Assembly: GCF_001277295.1 (NCBI RefSeq)
Contig: NZ_CP011456.1
Location: forward strand, 1,054,001 to 1,118,000
Direction: 5' to 3'
Origin: Anabaena sp. WA102
GTDB lineage: Bacteria; Cyanobacteriota; Cyanobacteriia; Cyanobacteriales; Nostocaceae
Length of the DNA: 64,000 nucleotides
Both the position numbers and the translations under genes were made by a program. The notes under the pieces are model-generated. The model did not search any database. It had not been told where the DNA came from and was given only the letters and a program-made list of their open reading frames with translations. Numbering within the stretch: the first letter of the stretch is position 1; every line of letters begins with the position of its first letter. Positions 43,074 through 51,731 of the stretch are shown in pieces.

Positions 43074-43201
43074 AAGTAGGTTGGCGTTGAAAATTGTCGT
43101 TATGGCAAGGCAAAAGGCAAGAGGCAAGAGGCAAGAGTGAAGAGGGTTTAGGCGATTTTACATTTCTTTACACAGTTTGGTTTTATTGTGTTCACCTACT
43201 T
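43074..43201. mobile_element. 128-bp MITE, family M2, copy 2
   Basis: Inverted relative to 31659-31787: AAGTAGGTTGGCGTTGAAAA, GGCAAGGCAAAAGGCAAGAG at one side and TTTTATTGTGTTCACCTACT at the other. Confidence 0.78.
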
Positions 43202-43766
43202 AAATCAGGATGTCCAGGATTTGAGGATTTTCAGGATGTTGTTGGATGATTTTTGGTAAGGAGTTGGTTTTTTTAGGATGTTTTTGAATGATTGTTTTTG
43301 AATAATTTAAACCATCTATAAATTTTTATATTAGGATGATTACAAGGATTGATTTTTAAACGATCAAAATATCTATCTAACTTCCGTTGTAAGATGGCAG
43401 AAGCAGATTCAAAAAACTCCCCTGCATCAATACTAATAACAATAGATTATTTTGATTATTTACCCAATGTGATCATATCTTATTCTGTAATATTCAGAAT
43501 CAGGATAACCAAGATTGTAAGATTTACAGGATGTTATTAGATGATTTTTAGTAGGGAGTTGGTGATTTTTTTTGTCTGAATCAGGATTTCCAGGATTTGA
43601 GGATGTAGAGGATATTATTGAATGATTTTTGGTGGGGAGTTGATGATTTTTTTTGTCTGAATCAGGATTTCCAGGATTTGAGGATGTAGAGGATATTATT
43701 GAATGATTTTTGGTGGGGAGTTGGTTTTTTTCAGGATGTTTCTGAATGATTGTTTTTGAATAATTT
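43202..43766. repeat. Inverted-sense ATCCTG repeats flanking the tandem array
   Basis: The unit TCTGAATCAGGATTTCCAGG ... GATTTTTGGTGGGGAGTTG occurs twice at about 43572 and 43653 (period 81) and in shorter forms at 43207 and 43497. The core is the reverse sense of the array unit that follows. No gene; the frame at 43349-43540 shows no family. Confidence 0.7.
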
Positions 43767-45103
43767 AAACCATCTATAAATTACCATCCTGTCAATCCTT
43801 TAATCCTGGTTATCCTGATTCTGACAAATGCAATTTTCATCACCAAACAAACCATCTATAAATTACCATCCTGAAAATCCTTTAATCCTGGTTATCCTGA
43901 TTCTGACAAATACAACTTTCATCACTAACAAACCATCTATAAATTACCATCCTGTCAATCCTTTAATCCTGATTCTGACAAATACAACTTTCATCACTAA
44001 CAAACCATCTATAAATTACCATCCTGAAAATCCTTTAATCCTGGTTATCCTGATTCTGACAAATACAACTTTCATCACTAACAAACCATCTATAAATTAC
44101 CATCCTGTCAATCCTTTAATCCTGATTCTGACAAATACAACTTTCATCACTAACAAACCATCTATAAATTACCATCCTGAAAATCCTTTAATCCTGGGTA
44201 TCCTGATTCTGACAAATGCAATTTTCATCACCAAACAAACCATCTATAAATTACCATCCTGAAAATCCTTTAATCCTGGGTATCCTGATTCTGACAAATG
44301 CAATTTTCATCACCAAACAAACCATCTATAAATTACCATCCTGAAAATCCTTTAATCCTGGTTATCCTGATTCTGACAAATACAACTTTCATCACTAACA
44401 AACCATCTATAAATTACCATCCTGTCAATCCTTTAATCCTGATTCTGACAAATACAACTTTCATCACTAACAAACCATCTATAAATTACCATCCTGAAAA
44501 TCCTTTAATCCTGGTTATCCTGATTCTGACAAATGCAATTTTCATCACCAAACAAACCATCTATAAATTACCATCCTGAAAATCCTTTAATCCTGGGTAT
44601 CCTGATTCTGACAAATGCAATTTTCATCACCAAACAAACCATCTATAAATTACCATCCTGAAAATCCTTTAATCCTGGTTATCCTGATTCTGACAAATAC
44701 AACTTTCATCACCAAACAAACCATCTATAAATTACCATCCTGTCAATCCTTTAATCCTGGTTATCCTGATTCTGACAAATACAACTTTCATCACCAAACA
44801 AACCATCTATAAATTACCATCCTGTCAATCCTTTAATCCTGGTTATCCTGATTCTGACAAATACAACTTTCATCACCAAACAAACCATCTATAAATTACC
44901 ATCCTGTCAATCCTTTAATCCTGGTTATCCTGATTCTGACAAATGCAATTTTCATCACTAACAAACCATCTATAAATTACCATCCTGTCAATCCTTTAAT
45001 CCTGGTTATCCTGATTCTGACAAATACAACTTTCATCACCAAACAAACCATCTATAAATTACCATCCTGTCAATCCTTTAATCCTGGTTATCCTGATTCA
45101 GAA
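43767..45103. repeat. 17-copy tandem array, unit 81/82 bp with 72-bp variants
   Basis: Copies begin AAACCATCTATAAATTACCA at 43767, 43849, 43930, 44002, 44083, 44155, 44237, 44319, 44400, 44472, 44554, 44636, 44718, 44800, 44882, 44963 and 45045. Each continues TCCTG(TC/AA)AATCCTTTAATCCT, then TATCCTGATTCTGACAAAT and CA.CTTTCATCAC. The 72-bp copies lack GGTTATCCT. Variants alternate (GTCAATCC/GAAAATCC, TACAACTTT/TGCAATTTT, CACCAAAC/CACTAAC), so the array grew by multi-unit steps. Frames of up to 144 codons arise only because 81 and 72 are multiples of three; no protein is proposed. Confidence 0.92.
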
Positions 45104-45240
45104 TATTTTTCTGTAACTCTTAAATGTTAAAACTTACAAGTCTCGACGCGAGAGAAGAGACAACTTCCCCTGTTCGTCCCATCCCCCCAATACCCCTCAT
45201 ACCCCACCCTTCCCAAACGTCTATATCATTGCGTTGTGTT

Positions 45241-45273
45241 AGATCCCCGACTTCTTGAAGAAGTCGGGGATCT
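45241..45273. repeat. Dispersed 33-bp hairpin, TGA loop
   Basis: Arms AGATCCCCGACTTCT / AGAAGTCGGGGATCT, 14 bp beyond the stop of the PmbA/TldE gene, in terminator position. Confidence 0.8.
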
Positions 45274-45286
45274 GAGATGTATAATA

Positions 45287-46600
45287 TTAACTATTTTTCC
45301 CAGTAATGGATAGTCCTTCTACTATCAGCGATGGTGTATAACAAGAACCATTCCAATCCGCATCTCCACCTAGTTGCACCACTTGTTTTAGGGCTGTGTA
45401 GACGTTACCTGCTACCATTGTATCTTTGACTCTGCCAATTATTTGCCCGTTTTTGACCCGATATCCCAAATCAACATTGATGGAAAAATCACCTGATAGT
45501 CCGCTACAACTACCTAACATTTGATCGATAATTAAGCCATCATCCATCTTTTTAATCAAGTCTAATAGGGAAAGATCACCAGGTTGAATCAGGAAGTTAA
45601 ATAATCCAGGAGTGGGATAACTACCTAAGCCAGGGCGAAAACCATTACCAGTGCTACCGCTGTTTAATTGTTGTCCAGTAGTGCGATCGCTATAAAAATT
45701 CCGTAAAATCCCATTTTCGATAAATATCAATGACTGGGTAGGTTGACCTTCATCATCAAAGGGACAACTATAGGGACCAGCTTTTGGGTTTTGGTAAAGG
45801 GTCAGGGTGGGGGCAATAACTGGTTTACCCAATCTATCTGCCCAGGGGGAAGCTTTTTCCAAGATGTGTTTACCATTCAAAGCTGATTGCACAGTTCCCC
45901 ACAGCATATCTGCTGCTTTGGAAGTGAACAATACAGGACTACGACCACTGGGACTAGGAATGTTTTCTTTAGCCCAATTTAATCGCTGTAAAATTTGGCT
46001 GGCTACTTTCTCTGGGTTGAGTTTATCGCGTTGAGTTTGACCATCAGCAACACTGAGAAAATCATCACCTCTCACCCATTCCGCTGACATATAGCAGCTA
46101 AGTGTGGTGTCGGTGTAGTGAGAATCTAAACCTTTGCTGTTGATCAGTCTAGTGTTTTCTATATCGCATTCCCAGTCACTATGGCAAAGAATATCTGGAT
46201 AGACATCACGAATTAAGGCGATCGCTTCTTTGCCCCAGTTAATCAACATCTCTACGGATACAGATGTGCCTAAATCTGAGTAAGAATCCTCGCCATAAGT
46301 CCCTAATTCTACTGTTTCCGGTGGATTTAATTGACTCAGTGCCAAAGATTTCTCCACCATAGCTTGGGGATCAACATCGCCATAAGCCACCGTCAAACCG
46401 GGACAACCATTCCGCCATAGCCGTAGGGCTGTACCCTCAGATTGACTGGTTTCTAGTTGTTTGAGACGGTTAGCCTCAAAAAAAACTGGTCGAGAAAGCG
46501 ATCGTGACTGATATACTTCCGCAGCCTCAGCACCAGATTTGAGGGCAAGTTCTAGCAGTTGTTCCGCCAGTGTATCTTGTAACAAATTTGCAGAACCCAT
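45287..46600 (-). CDS. pmbA: TldD/PmbA family protein, TldE (PmbA) type
   Basis: 437 aa. N-terminal region LLELALKSGAEAAEVYQSRS, then ANRLKQLETSQSEGTALRLW; central RSPVLFTSKAADMLWGTVQS; C-terminal GLGSYPTPGLFNFLIQPGDL and LGSCSGLSGDFSINVDLGYR. I find no HExxxH zinc motif, so this is the TldE/PmbA partner rather than the catalytic TldD subunit; together they form a peptidase that trims peptides. tldD is not in the window. ATG at 46598-46600. Confidence 0.9.
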   Translation of the reverse strand: MGSANLLQDTLAEQLLELALKSGAEAAEVYQSRSLSRPVFFEANRLKQLETSQSEGTALRLWRNGCPGLTVAYGDVDPQAMVEKSLALSQLNPPETVELGTYGEDSYSDLGTSVSVEMLINWGKEAIALIRDVYPDILCHSDWECDIENTRLINSKGLDSHYTDTTLSCYMSAEWVRGDDFLSVADGQTQRDKLNPEKVASQILQRLNWAKENIPSPSGRSPVLFTSKAADMLWGTVQSALNGKHILEKASPWADRLGKPVIAPTLTLYQNPKAGPYSCPFDDEGQPTQSLIFIENGILRNFYSDRTTGQQLNSGSTGNGFRPGLGSYPTPGLFNFLIQPGDLSLLDLIKKMDDGLIIDQMLGSCSGLSGDFSINVDLGYRVKNGQIIGRVKDTMVAGNVYTALKQVVQLGGDADWNGSCYTPSLIVEGLSITGKNS

Positions 46601-46674
46601 GTCCCTTTATGAATTATGGATTTTGGATATAAATCGCTTAATAGACGTACATCATTATCCCATTAGCGTGTCAT

Positions 46675-46752
46675 CAACAGTTACAAAAAAGGGAACAGGG
46701 AACAGGGAACAGGGAACAGATAAGAAACACTCATTTGCACCAGTTTAGAGCT
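46675..46752. repeat. Dispersed repeat family R2, partial copy
   Basis: Four GGGAACA heptamers followed by GATAAGAAACACTCATTTGC and ACCAGTTTAGAGCTTA, the first third of the R2 repeat. Confidence 0.7.
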
Positions 46753-46769
46753 TATCCCTGCTTGTACCC

Positions 46770-47645
46770 TCATGGCAAATTGATTTCTTGTAACAGCCAA
46801 AAGCCCGCAAAATCTTGGGATTGAGAATCGGACTGGACACCAATAAAATGTACGCCATTGGCTTGTTCCTTAGCTACCGCAAAGCCCTGTGCTTCTGCCA
46901 AAAGTTCAGGAGTGCGGATATTAGCCACCACCCAACTTTCCGTAGCCCCCGTTTCTAAAATCAACCTGTTGCCTTGCTTGGTGTCAAAGTGCAAATAAGC
47001 CATTTCTAAACCAGACATCCAACCCGCTATGGGTAAAGCCCTGGGGGAGAAAATCAAAATTCCTGGAATCCGAGTTTCTGGAGATAATTGCGCCAACTCT
47101 AGGGGAAAAGCTTCACCAAAGCCAATTTCCCAATCCGGCATTTCCGCCAAATCACTAGCCTCTAAAGTCACAAAAGCCCATTGTTTTCCTTCCAACGCAT
47201 CTGGTAATCGCTGGGGCAAGGGTCTATCTAAACGCACCGAAGGATTAACTACCCCCTGATATCCTGGTTCTTGGGGATAAACTTCCTTCATTCGCTGCTG
47301 TATCCACTGGTTGAGAACCAACGTCCGCCGACTTGGTACGGCGGGTACTCCCACGTCTTCACAGGATTTGGTGATCATGTTATTCATTTGGCGGCGGAAA
47401 AAGCGGATTTTGGTAGGTGCTGTACCAGCTTCTTCTATCGCTTCCTGGATTGCTGTCCGTAGCCAACCCGAATTTACCTGGGTACTTGGGCAATATTTAG
47501 CATAGCGAAACAGAGAATCCGTTGGTGTACCAATATCTACAGGACTTTCGCACACCAACATTTCCCACACTTTTTTCTGATTTTCGTCCAAAATCGGACG
47601 GGAGTAAAAATCGAGTTCCCAGTACATTTTTCTCTGGCTGCCCAT
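46770..47645 (-). CDS. Tab2/Atab2 family RNA-binding protein
   Basis: 291 aa from the ATG at 47643-47645; an ATG six codons later (MYWELDFYSRPILDENQKKV) fits the usual family start. Conserved blocks: WEMLVCESP, RFFRRQMNNMITKSCEDVGV, PSRRTLVLNQWIQQRMKEVY, ALPIAGWMSGLEMAYLHFDT and LILETGATESWVVANI. In algae and plants Tab2/Atab2 binds psaB mRNA and supports photosystem I translation; the cyanobacterial role is not well defined. psaC lies 11 kb away. Monocistronic by spacing. Confidence 0.9.
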   Translation of the reverse strand: MGSQRKMYWELDFYSRPILDENQKKVWEMLVCESPVDIGTPTDSLFRYAKYCPSTQVNSGWLRTAIQEAIEEAGTAPTKIRFFRRQMNNMITKSCEDVGVPAVPSRRTLVLNQWIQQRMKEVYPQEPGYQGVVNPSVRLDRPLPQRLPDALEGKQWAFVTLEASDLAEMPDWEIGFGEAFPLELAQLSPETRIPGILIFSPRALPIAGWMSGLEMAYLHFDTKQGNRLILETGATESWVVANIRTPELLAEAQGFAVAKEQANGVHFIGVQSDSQSQDFAGFWLLQEINLP

Positions 47646-48403
47646 GTTTTAGCGGTAAAAATCTGATGACTTAAATATTTGTGATTTCCTAACTTTACCA
47701 ATTTACAGGAGCATTGATATTTACTAATTTTGGAGAATAACAATATACGCTTTTACAAAAAATAGATGCAATATAATGTACCAAAAAGGAAGATCCAGTC
47801 TCTATCCTTGACAGTAGCGTTGGGCTTGAGCTTGATATATATTACGGCTTATGTGAATTAAATGCTGAAACCCTTGTAATACCGTTGATGATTCTGGAAT
47901 TATCGTTCTAGAGAACTCTGGAAACCCTGATAGAACCACAATATTTTTAACTCGCATAAGGCGTATATTTGTAAAGAGCGATCGCATTTTTGGATCTAAC
48001 TGTATATTTGTTATCACCATTTGGTGATTTGGATTTGTTTACTCTAAGAGAAATCCACAAAAAAGATGATCCAATCTTGTGGGATGTGGGATGGGCATCT
48101 TGCCCGTCCTTGTATTATTAGCGGGCAAGATGCCCGCACCACAAGAAATTTTAGGATATTTTTTTAATTGGAAGTCTCTAATATGTAAGTGAGCGAGGGG
48201 GGAAACCGGAAAAATTAGTTCCCTCCCCAAAGCATCGGGGAGGGTTAGGGTGGGGTAATTTGAGGAATAATGGTGATTCGATAACTTATGTGTACAGAGT
48301 AGCCTTTTAGGAGCTATCGTGTACACACAAATTAAAACTGTTCCCAGTTAAGAGTTCCCAGTTAAGAGTTCCCTGCCCTCACAGATAACTTTTCCAGCAA
48401 ACC
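47646..48403. other. Intergenic, with one mobile element
   Basis: About 760 bases. They contain the element at 48045-48180, a GGGAGGG hairpin-like repeat near 48222-48255 (CCCTCCCCAAAGCATCGGGG), and TTAAGAGTTCCCAGTTAAGA direct repeats at about 48346. No gene recognised. Confidence 0.5.
48045..48180. mobile_element. MITE-like element, second copy of the 27236-27360 family
   Basis: GGGATGGGCATCTTGCCCGT, TTATTAGCGGGCAAGATGCC, CGCACCACAAGAAATTTTAG and TTTTTTTAATTGGAAGTCTC match the copy in block C. The two self-complementary arms GGGCATCTTGCCC and GGGCAAGATGCCC are better preserved here. Confidence 0.7.
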
Positions 48404-49084
48404 CTAAATAGAGTTTGTCAACTCATCAAACTTGGCACGAACCACCTGTATATCTTGCCACATGAGCCATTTAGGCTTTCCTTTTTCCCGTGAAGGATTA
48501 CGCAACAAGTAAGAGGGATGAAAAATAGGCATACATAAGCGCCCTTCCCACTCCAACCATTGACCACGAATTTTAGTAATCGGACGGTTATCACCAATCA
48601 CACCCTTCACAGAAGTTGCACCTGTTAATAAGATAATTTTTGGGTCAACCAGGCGAATCTGCTCAAATAAATATGGTTTACAAGCAGCAGCCTCTTCATT
48701 AGTCGGTACACGGTTTTCCGGTGGTCTACACTTACAAATATTGGCAATATATATATCTCTTTCTGTACTTAAATTTACTGAAGCTAAGATACTTTCTAGT
48801 AATTGTCCTGATCTACCCACAAATGGTAAACCTGTTTCATCCTCATTTTTCCCCGGTGCTTCTCCAATAATCATAATATCGGCTTGGAGATTACCACGCC
48901 CAACCACAGCATGAGTACGGTTTTGGGCTAACGCACAACGCTGACAGCCATTGCAATGTTTTGTCAATTCCTCTACATTCTCATAAGTTCCCGGCGGAAT
49001 GGGAATTTTATTACTTGTAGTAATTAGCTCTCTTTGGTTTAAGCTGGAGTTATCAAATAAACTAAGTTGAGTCTCATGCTGCAT
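48404..49084 (-). CDS. Uracil-DNA glycosylase, type 4 (4Fe-4S)
   Basis: 226 aa. Removes uracil from DNA in base excision repair. The cluster cysteines are in CNGCQRCALAQ and ICKCRPPENR / AACKPYL. Catalytic motif A is IIGEAPGKNEDETGLPFVGR, and motif B is FHPSYLLRNPSREKGKPKW. The N-terminal 40 residues are a variable extension with a QLSLFDNSSL stretch, common in such proteins. Stand-alone gene; ATG at 49082-49084. Confidence 0.92.
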   Translation of the reverse strand: MQHETQLSLFDNSSLNQRELITTSNKIPIPPGTYENVEELTKHCNGCQRCALAQNRTHAVVGRGNLQADIMIIGEAPGKNEDETGLPFVGRSGQLLESILASVNLSTERDIYIANICKCRPPENRVPTNEEAAACKPYLFEQIRLVDPKIILLTGATSVKGVIGDNRPITKIRGQWLEWEGRLCMPIFHPSYLLRNPSREKGKPKWLMWQDIQVVRAKFDELTNSI

Positions 49085-49129
49085 GGAATTTAGAATGGTA
49101 ACTGGAAACTTCAGAATATTAACGCAAAT

Positions 49130-49242
49130 AAGTAGGTTAGCATTGAAAATCGTCGTTATGGCAAGGCAAGAGGCAAGAGTGAAGAGGATTTGGGCGATTT
49201 TACTTTTCGTTACATATTTCGGTTTTTTCCGTTCACCTACTT
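49130..49242. mobile_element. 113-bp MITE, family M2, copy 3
   Basis: AAGTAGGTTAGCATTGAAAA, CGTTATGGCAAGGCAAGAGG and, at the far end, TTCCGTTCACCTACTT. Shorter than the other copies by one GGCAAGA unit. Confidence 0.75.
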
Positions 49243-49339
49243 ATTACCACCCATCCTATCAATTAATAGACAGAATGAGATTGGGGCTTTGTCTACCTCA
49301 TCACAAGTATCGCCCTTTTTTCCAGACAGCACACTCTAA

Positions 49340-49546
49340 TTAATCAAGTTTTAAAGCATTAACTGGCACATCATCCCAAGATTTGACTGTTCGTAATTTT
49401 GCAATCCAGCCCTCTGCCTTTTGAGAGTTCGTGAGATTAGTCTTAAACGACTCATGACAATCTCTAGCCTGAGATTCATCACAAGAGGCAATACAGGCGT
49501 GAATCAGTCCAGAAGGATCAATTTGTTCATTTACCCAAATATTCAT
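49340..49546 (-). CDS. Small conserved cyanobacterial hypothetical, 68 aa
   Basis: MNIWVNEQIDPSGLIHACIA, then SCDESQARDCHESFKTNLTN and WDDVPVNALKLD. Three cysteines and two histidines lie in the first half. I recognise it as a short protein conserved in filamentous cyanobacteria without a known function. It starts at ATG 49544-49546 and is divergent from cinA. No partner gene. Confidence 0.65.
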   Translation of the reverse strand: MNIWVNEQIDPSGLIHACIASCDESQARDCHESFKTNLTNSQKAEGWIAKLRTVKSWDDVPVNALKLD

Positions 49547-49704
49547 AGTTTATGTTTATATTTTGCAAATAGTCGGATTAAAACCGTCATCTTTAATTTT
49601 ATAATACTTATTAAATTTATGTACAGAAATAAGCAAAATTCAAGCGAGTATTTAATATCACCAGTTCTTCCCAGATTCCTATTCCTAATTCCTTTTTAAC
49701 CCCC

Positions 49705-50955
49705 ATGAGTGCAGAAATTATTTGCGTTGGTACAGAAATGCTGCTAGGAGATATCCTTAACAGCAATGCCCAATATCTTGCTCAACAATTAGCACAGTTA
49801 GGCATTCCTCACTACTATCAAACCGTCGTCGGCGATAATCCAGACCGACTCAAAGAAGTTATAGAAATTGCTGCTTCCAGAGTACAAATTCTCATTTTCA
49901 CAGGTGGTTTAGGACCCACACCCGATGATCTCACCTGCGAAACTATCGCTGATTTTTTTGGCGTTCCCTTAATAGAACGAGCCGATATTGTCGAAGATAT
50001 AGCCGAAAAATTTGCCCAACGGGGACGAATAATGTCCGCTAATAATCGCAAACAAGCCTTAATTCCCCAAGGTGCAGAAATTTTACCCAACCCCACAGGA
50101 ACAGCACCGGGTATTATTTGGCAACCCCGTCCAGGATTAACTATTTTTACTTTCCCTGGTGTTCCCAGCGAAATGTATCGAATGTGGACCGAAACCGCCG
50201 TACCTTTTCTGAAAAGTCAAGGTTGGGGAAAGGAAATTATTTATAGTCGCAGTTTAAGATTTTGGGGAATTGGAGAATCTGCTTTAGCCGAAAAAGTAGC
50301 CCCCTACTTTAATTTAACTAATCCCACAGTAGCCCCCTATGCAGGCAAGGGAGAGGTCAGACTGCGAATCTCTGCTAAAGCCACAGACGCAACAACCGCA
50401 GAAGCTTTAATTGCACCCATTGAAAAACAACTAAGAGAAATCGCTGGCTTAGATTATTATGGCATTGACAATGACACCCTTGCTGCTGTCGTTGGTAATT
50501 TCTTAAAGTCTGCGGGAGCAACCCTATCTGTAGCCGAATCTTGCACCGGTGGGGGACTGGGGCAAATGTTAACGGAAATTTCTGGTAGTTCTGATTACTT
50601 TTGGGGTGGGGTAATTGCCTACGATAATTCTGTCAAAGTTGGACTATTAGGAGTCAACCCAGAGGATTTAGAGGAATTTGGGGCAGTAAGTGCGACAGTA
50701 GCTGAACAAATGGCTATTGGCGTTAAAAATCGGCTTTCAACCACTTGGGGATTAAGTATTACAGGCATTGCTGGACCAACCGGGGGAACCCAAACCAAAC
50801 CAGTGGGTTTAGTCTATATTGGTTTAGCTGGTCCTGGTAATGAAGTAATCAGTTTTGAACATCGCTTCGGAACAATTCGGGGACGGTCTTTAATTCGTTA
50901 TGTAAGTGCAAATACAGCCTTAGATCATCTGCGGCGACATCTGCTCACAAGCTAG
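49705..50955 (+). CDS. cinA: CinA family protein (competence/damage-inducible, NMN deamidase-type C-terminus)
   Basis: 416 aa. N-terminal MoCF-binding-like domain: EIICVGTEMLLGDILNSNAQ, IFTGGLGPTPDDLTCETIAD and GTAPGIIWQPRP. C-terminal deamidase-like domain: VAESCTGGGLGQMLTEISGS, FWGGVIAYDNSVKVGLLGV and SITGIAGPTGGTQTKPVGLV. Members act in pyridine-nucleotide recycling. ATG at 49705 follows a CCCCC leader without a clear ribosome site. Its stop codon TAG (50953-50955) coincides with the left end of a TA-flanked element, which supplies the G. Confidence 0.94.
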   Translation: MSAEIICVGTEMLLGDILNSNAQYLAQQLAQLGIPHYYQTVVGDNPDRLKEVIEIAASRVQILIFTGGLGPTPDDLTCETIADFFGVPLIERADIVEDIAEKFAQRGRIMSANNRKQALIPQGAEILPNPTGTAPGIIWQPRPGLTIFTFPGVPSEMYRMWTETAVPFLKSQGWGKEIIYSRSLRFWGIGESALAEKVAPYFNLTNPTVAPYAGKGEVRLRISAKATDATTAEALIAPIEKQLREIAGLDYYGIDNDTLAAVVGNFLKSAGATLSVAESCTGGGLGQMLTEISGSSDYFWGGVIAYDNSVKVGLLGVNPEDLEEFGAVSATVAEQMAIGVKNRLSTTWGLSITGIAGPTGGTQTKPVGLVYIGLAGPGNEVISFEHRFGTIRGRSLIRYVSANTALDHLRRHLLTS

Positions 50956-51115
50956 TAGTCTGTTAACCCGAAAATGATTGGGGGTGGGGAGGTGGGGGAG
51001 GTAGGGGAGGTGGGGGAGGTAGGGGAGGTAGGGGATGTAGGGGGAGTAGGGGAGGTAGGGGGAGTAGGGGATGTAGGGGGAGTAGGGGAGGGAAGAACAG
51101 AGGTTTTTTCCGATC
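50955..51115. mobile_element. G-rich TA-type element, copy 2, right end lost
   Basis: Begins GTAGTCTGTTAACCCGAAAA right after TA of the cinA stop, then runs of GGGGAGGTA-like 9-mers (about 50982-51090), then GGAGGGAAGAACAGAGGTTT and TTTTCCGATCATTT. The GACGAACTAC right end seen at 27880-27891 is missing; the R3 repeat begins there instead. Confidence 0.75.
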
Positions 51116-51116
51116 A

Positions 51117-51320
51117 TTTCCTAGTCTCTGACTAGGAATGCAGTTAATGAGGCTCTGCCTCTAATATCATTGAAGTCAGAGCCTTCTAAAACTCATTCCC
51201 AGTCTCTGACTGGGAATGAGATGACTTGAGTTCTTTACCACATCTCGTTCCTAGTCTCTGACTAGGAATGCAGTTAATGAGGCTCTGCCTCTAATATCAT
51301 TGAAGTCAGAGCCTTCTAGC
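51117..51320. repeat. Nested-hairpin repeat R3, tandem copies
   Basis: CTAGTCTCTGACTAGGAATG, then CAGTTAATGAGGCTCTGCCT and ATCATTGAAGTCAGAGCC occur twice (51121 and 51249), separated by CATTCCCAGTCTCTGACTGG and GAGATGACTTGAGTTCTTT. A further hairpin with the sequence CATTCCCAGTCAGAGACTGG is at 51643. Same parts as 32880-32993, inverted. Confidence 0.75.
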
Positions 51321-51731
51321 CCACATTCAGCATGAGTAAATATACTCAAAATATTTTTCCCAGCAGGTTATTTTGTCAAAAAAAGAATTTCATAAAACAG
51401 CTAAAACCCAATCATAATAACCAGTTCATGCTTTTTGCTATCTAGGTCGGTATTCAATGAATTTAATCTCAAACCAACTAATTTATTGACATTATTCTCA
51501 ATAAACTTGATTCGAGCTTTAAATATATCGGCGATCGCTCTAATATAGAATTGCGTGTCATTGTCTGAAAGCCTTGTTATCATTGGGTTATGGATAATTC
51601 CGAAAATTCAAAAAACACCTGCGGAATGTGGGTTCTAGAACTCATTCCCAGTCAGAGACTGGGAACGAGTTGAACGAGGTTGGGTTAAGCGACAGCGCAA
51701 CCCAACCTAGCAAAAATGGACAAGGTATTGA
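51321..51731. other. Intergenic; small frame not supported
   Basis: About 410 bases. The 60-codon minus-strand frame at 51401-51583 shows no family pattern and no ribosome site; it could be a gene remnant. An R3-type hairpin lies at 51643-51662. Nothing else recognised. Confidence 0.4.

Noticed and set aside
43828..44812. Repeat-encoded proteins of 65-144 aa
   Set aside because: The frames exist because 81 and 72 are multiples of three and break at each 82-bp unit; no ribosome site and no conserved protein pattern.
43767..45103. CRISPR array
   Set aside because: Units repeat over their full 81/82-bp length with no unique spacers, no 25-37-bp direct repeat and no cas gene nearby; it is a plain tandem array.
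51401..51583. 60-aa minus-strand gene
   Set aside because: No ribosome site and no recognisable family; kept only as a remark in the intergenic entry.
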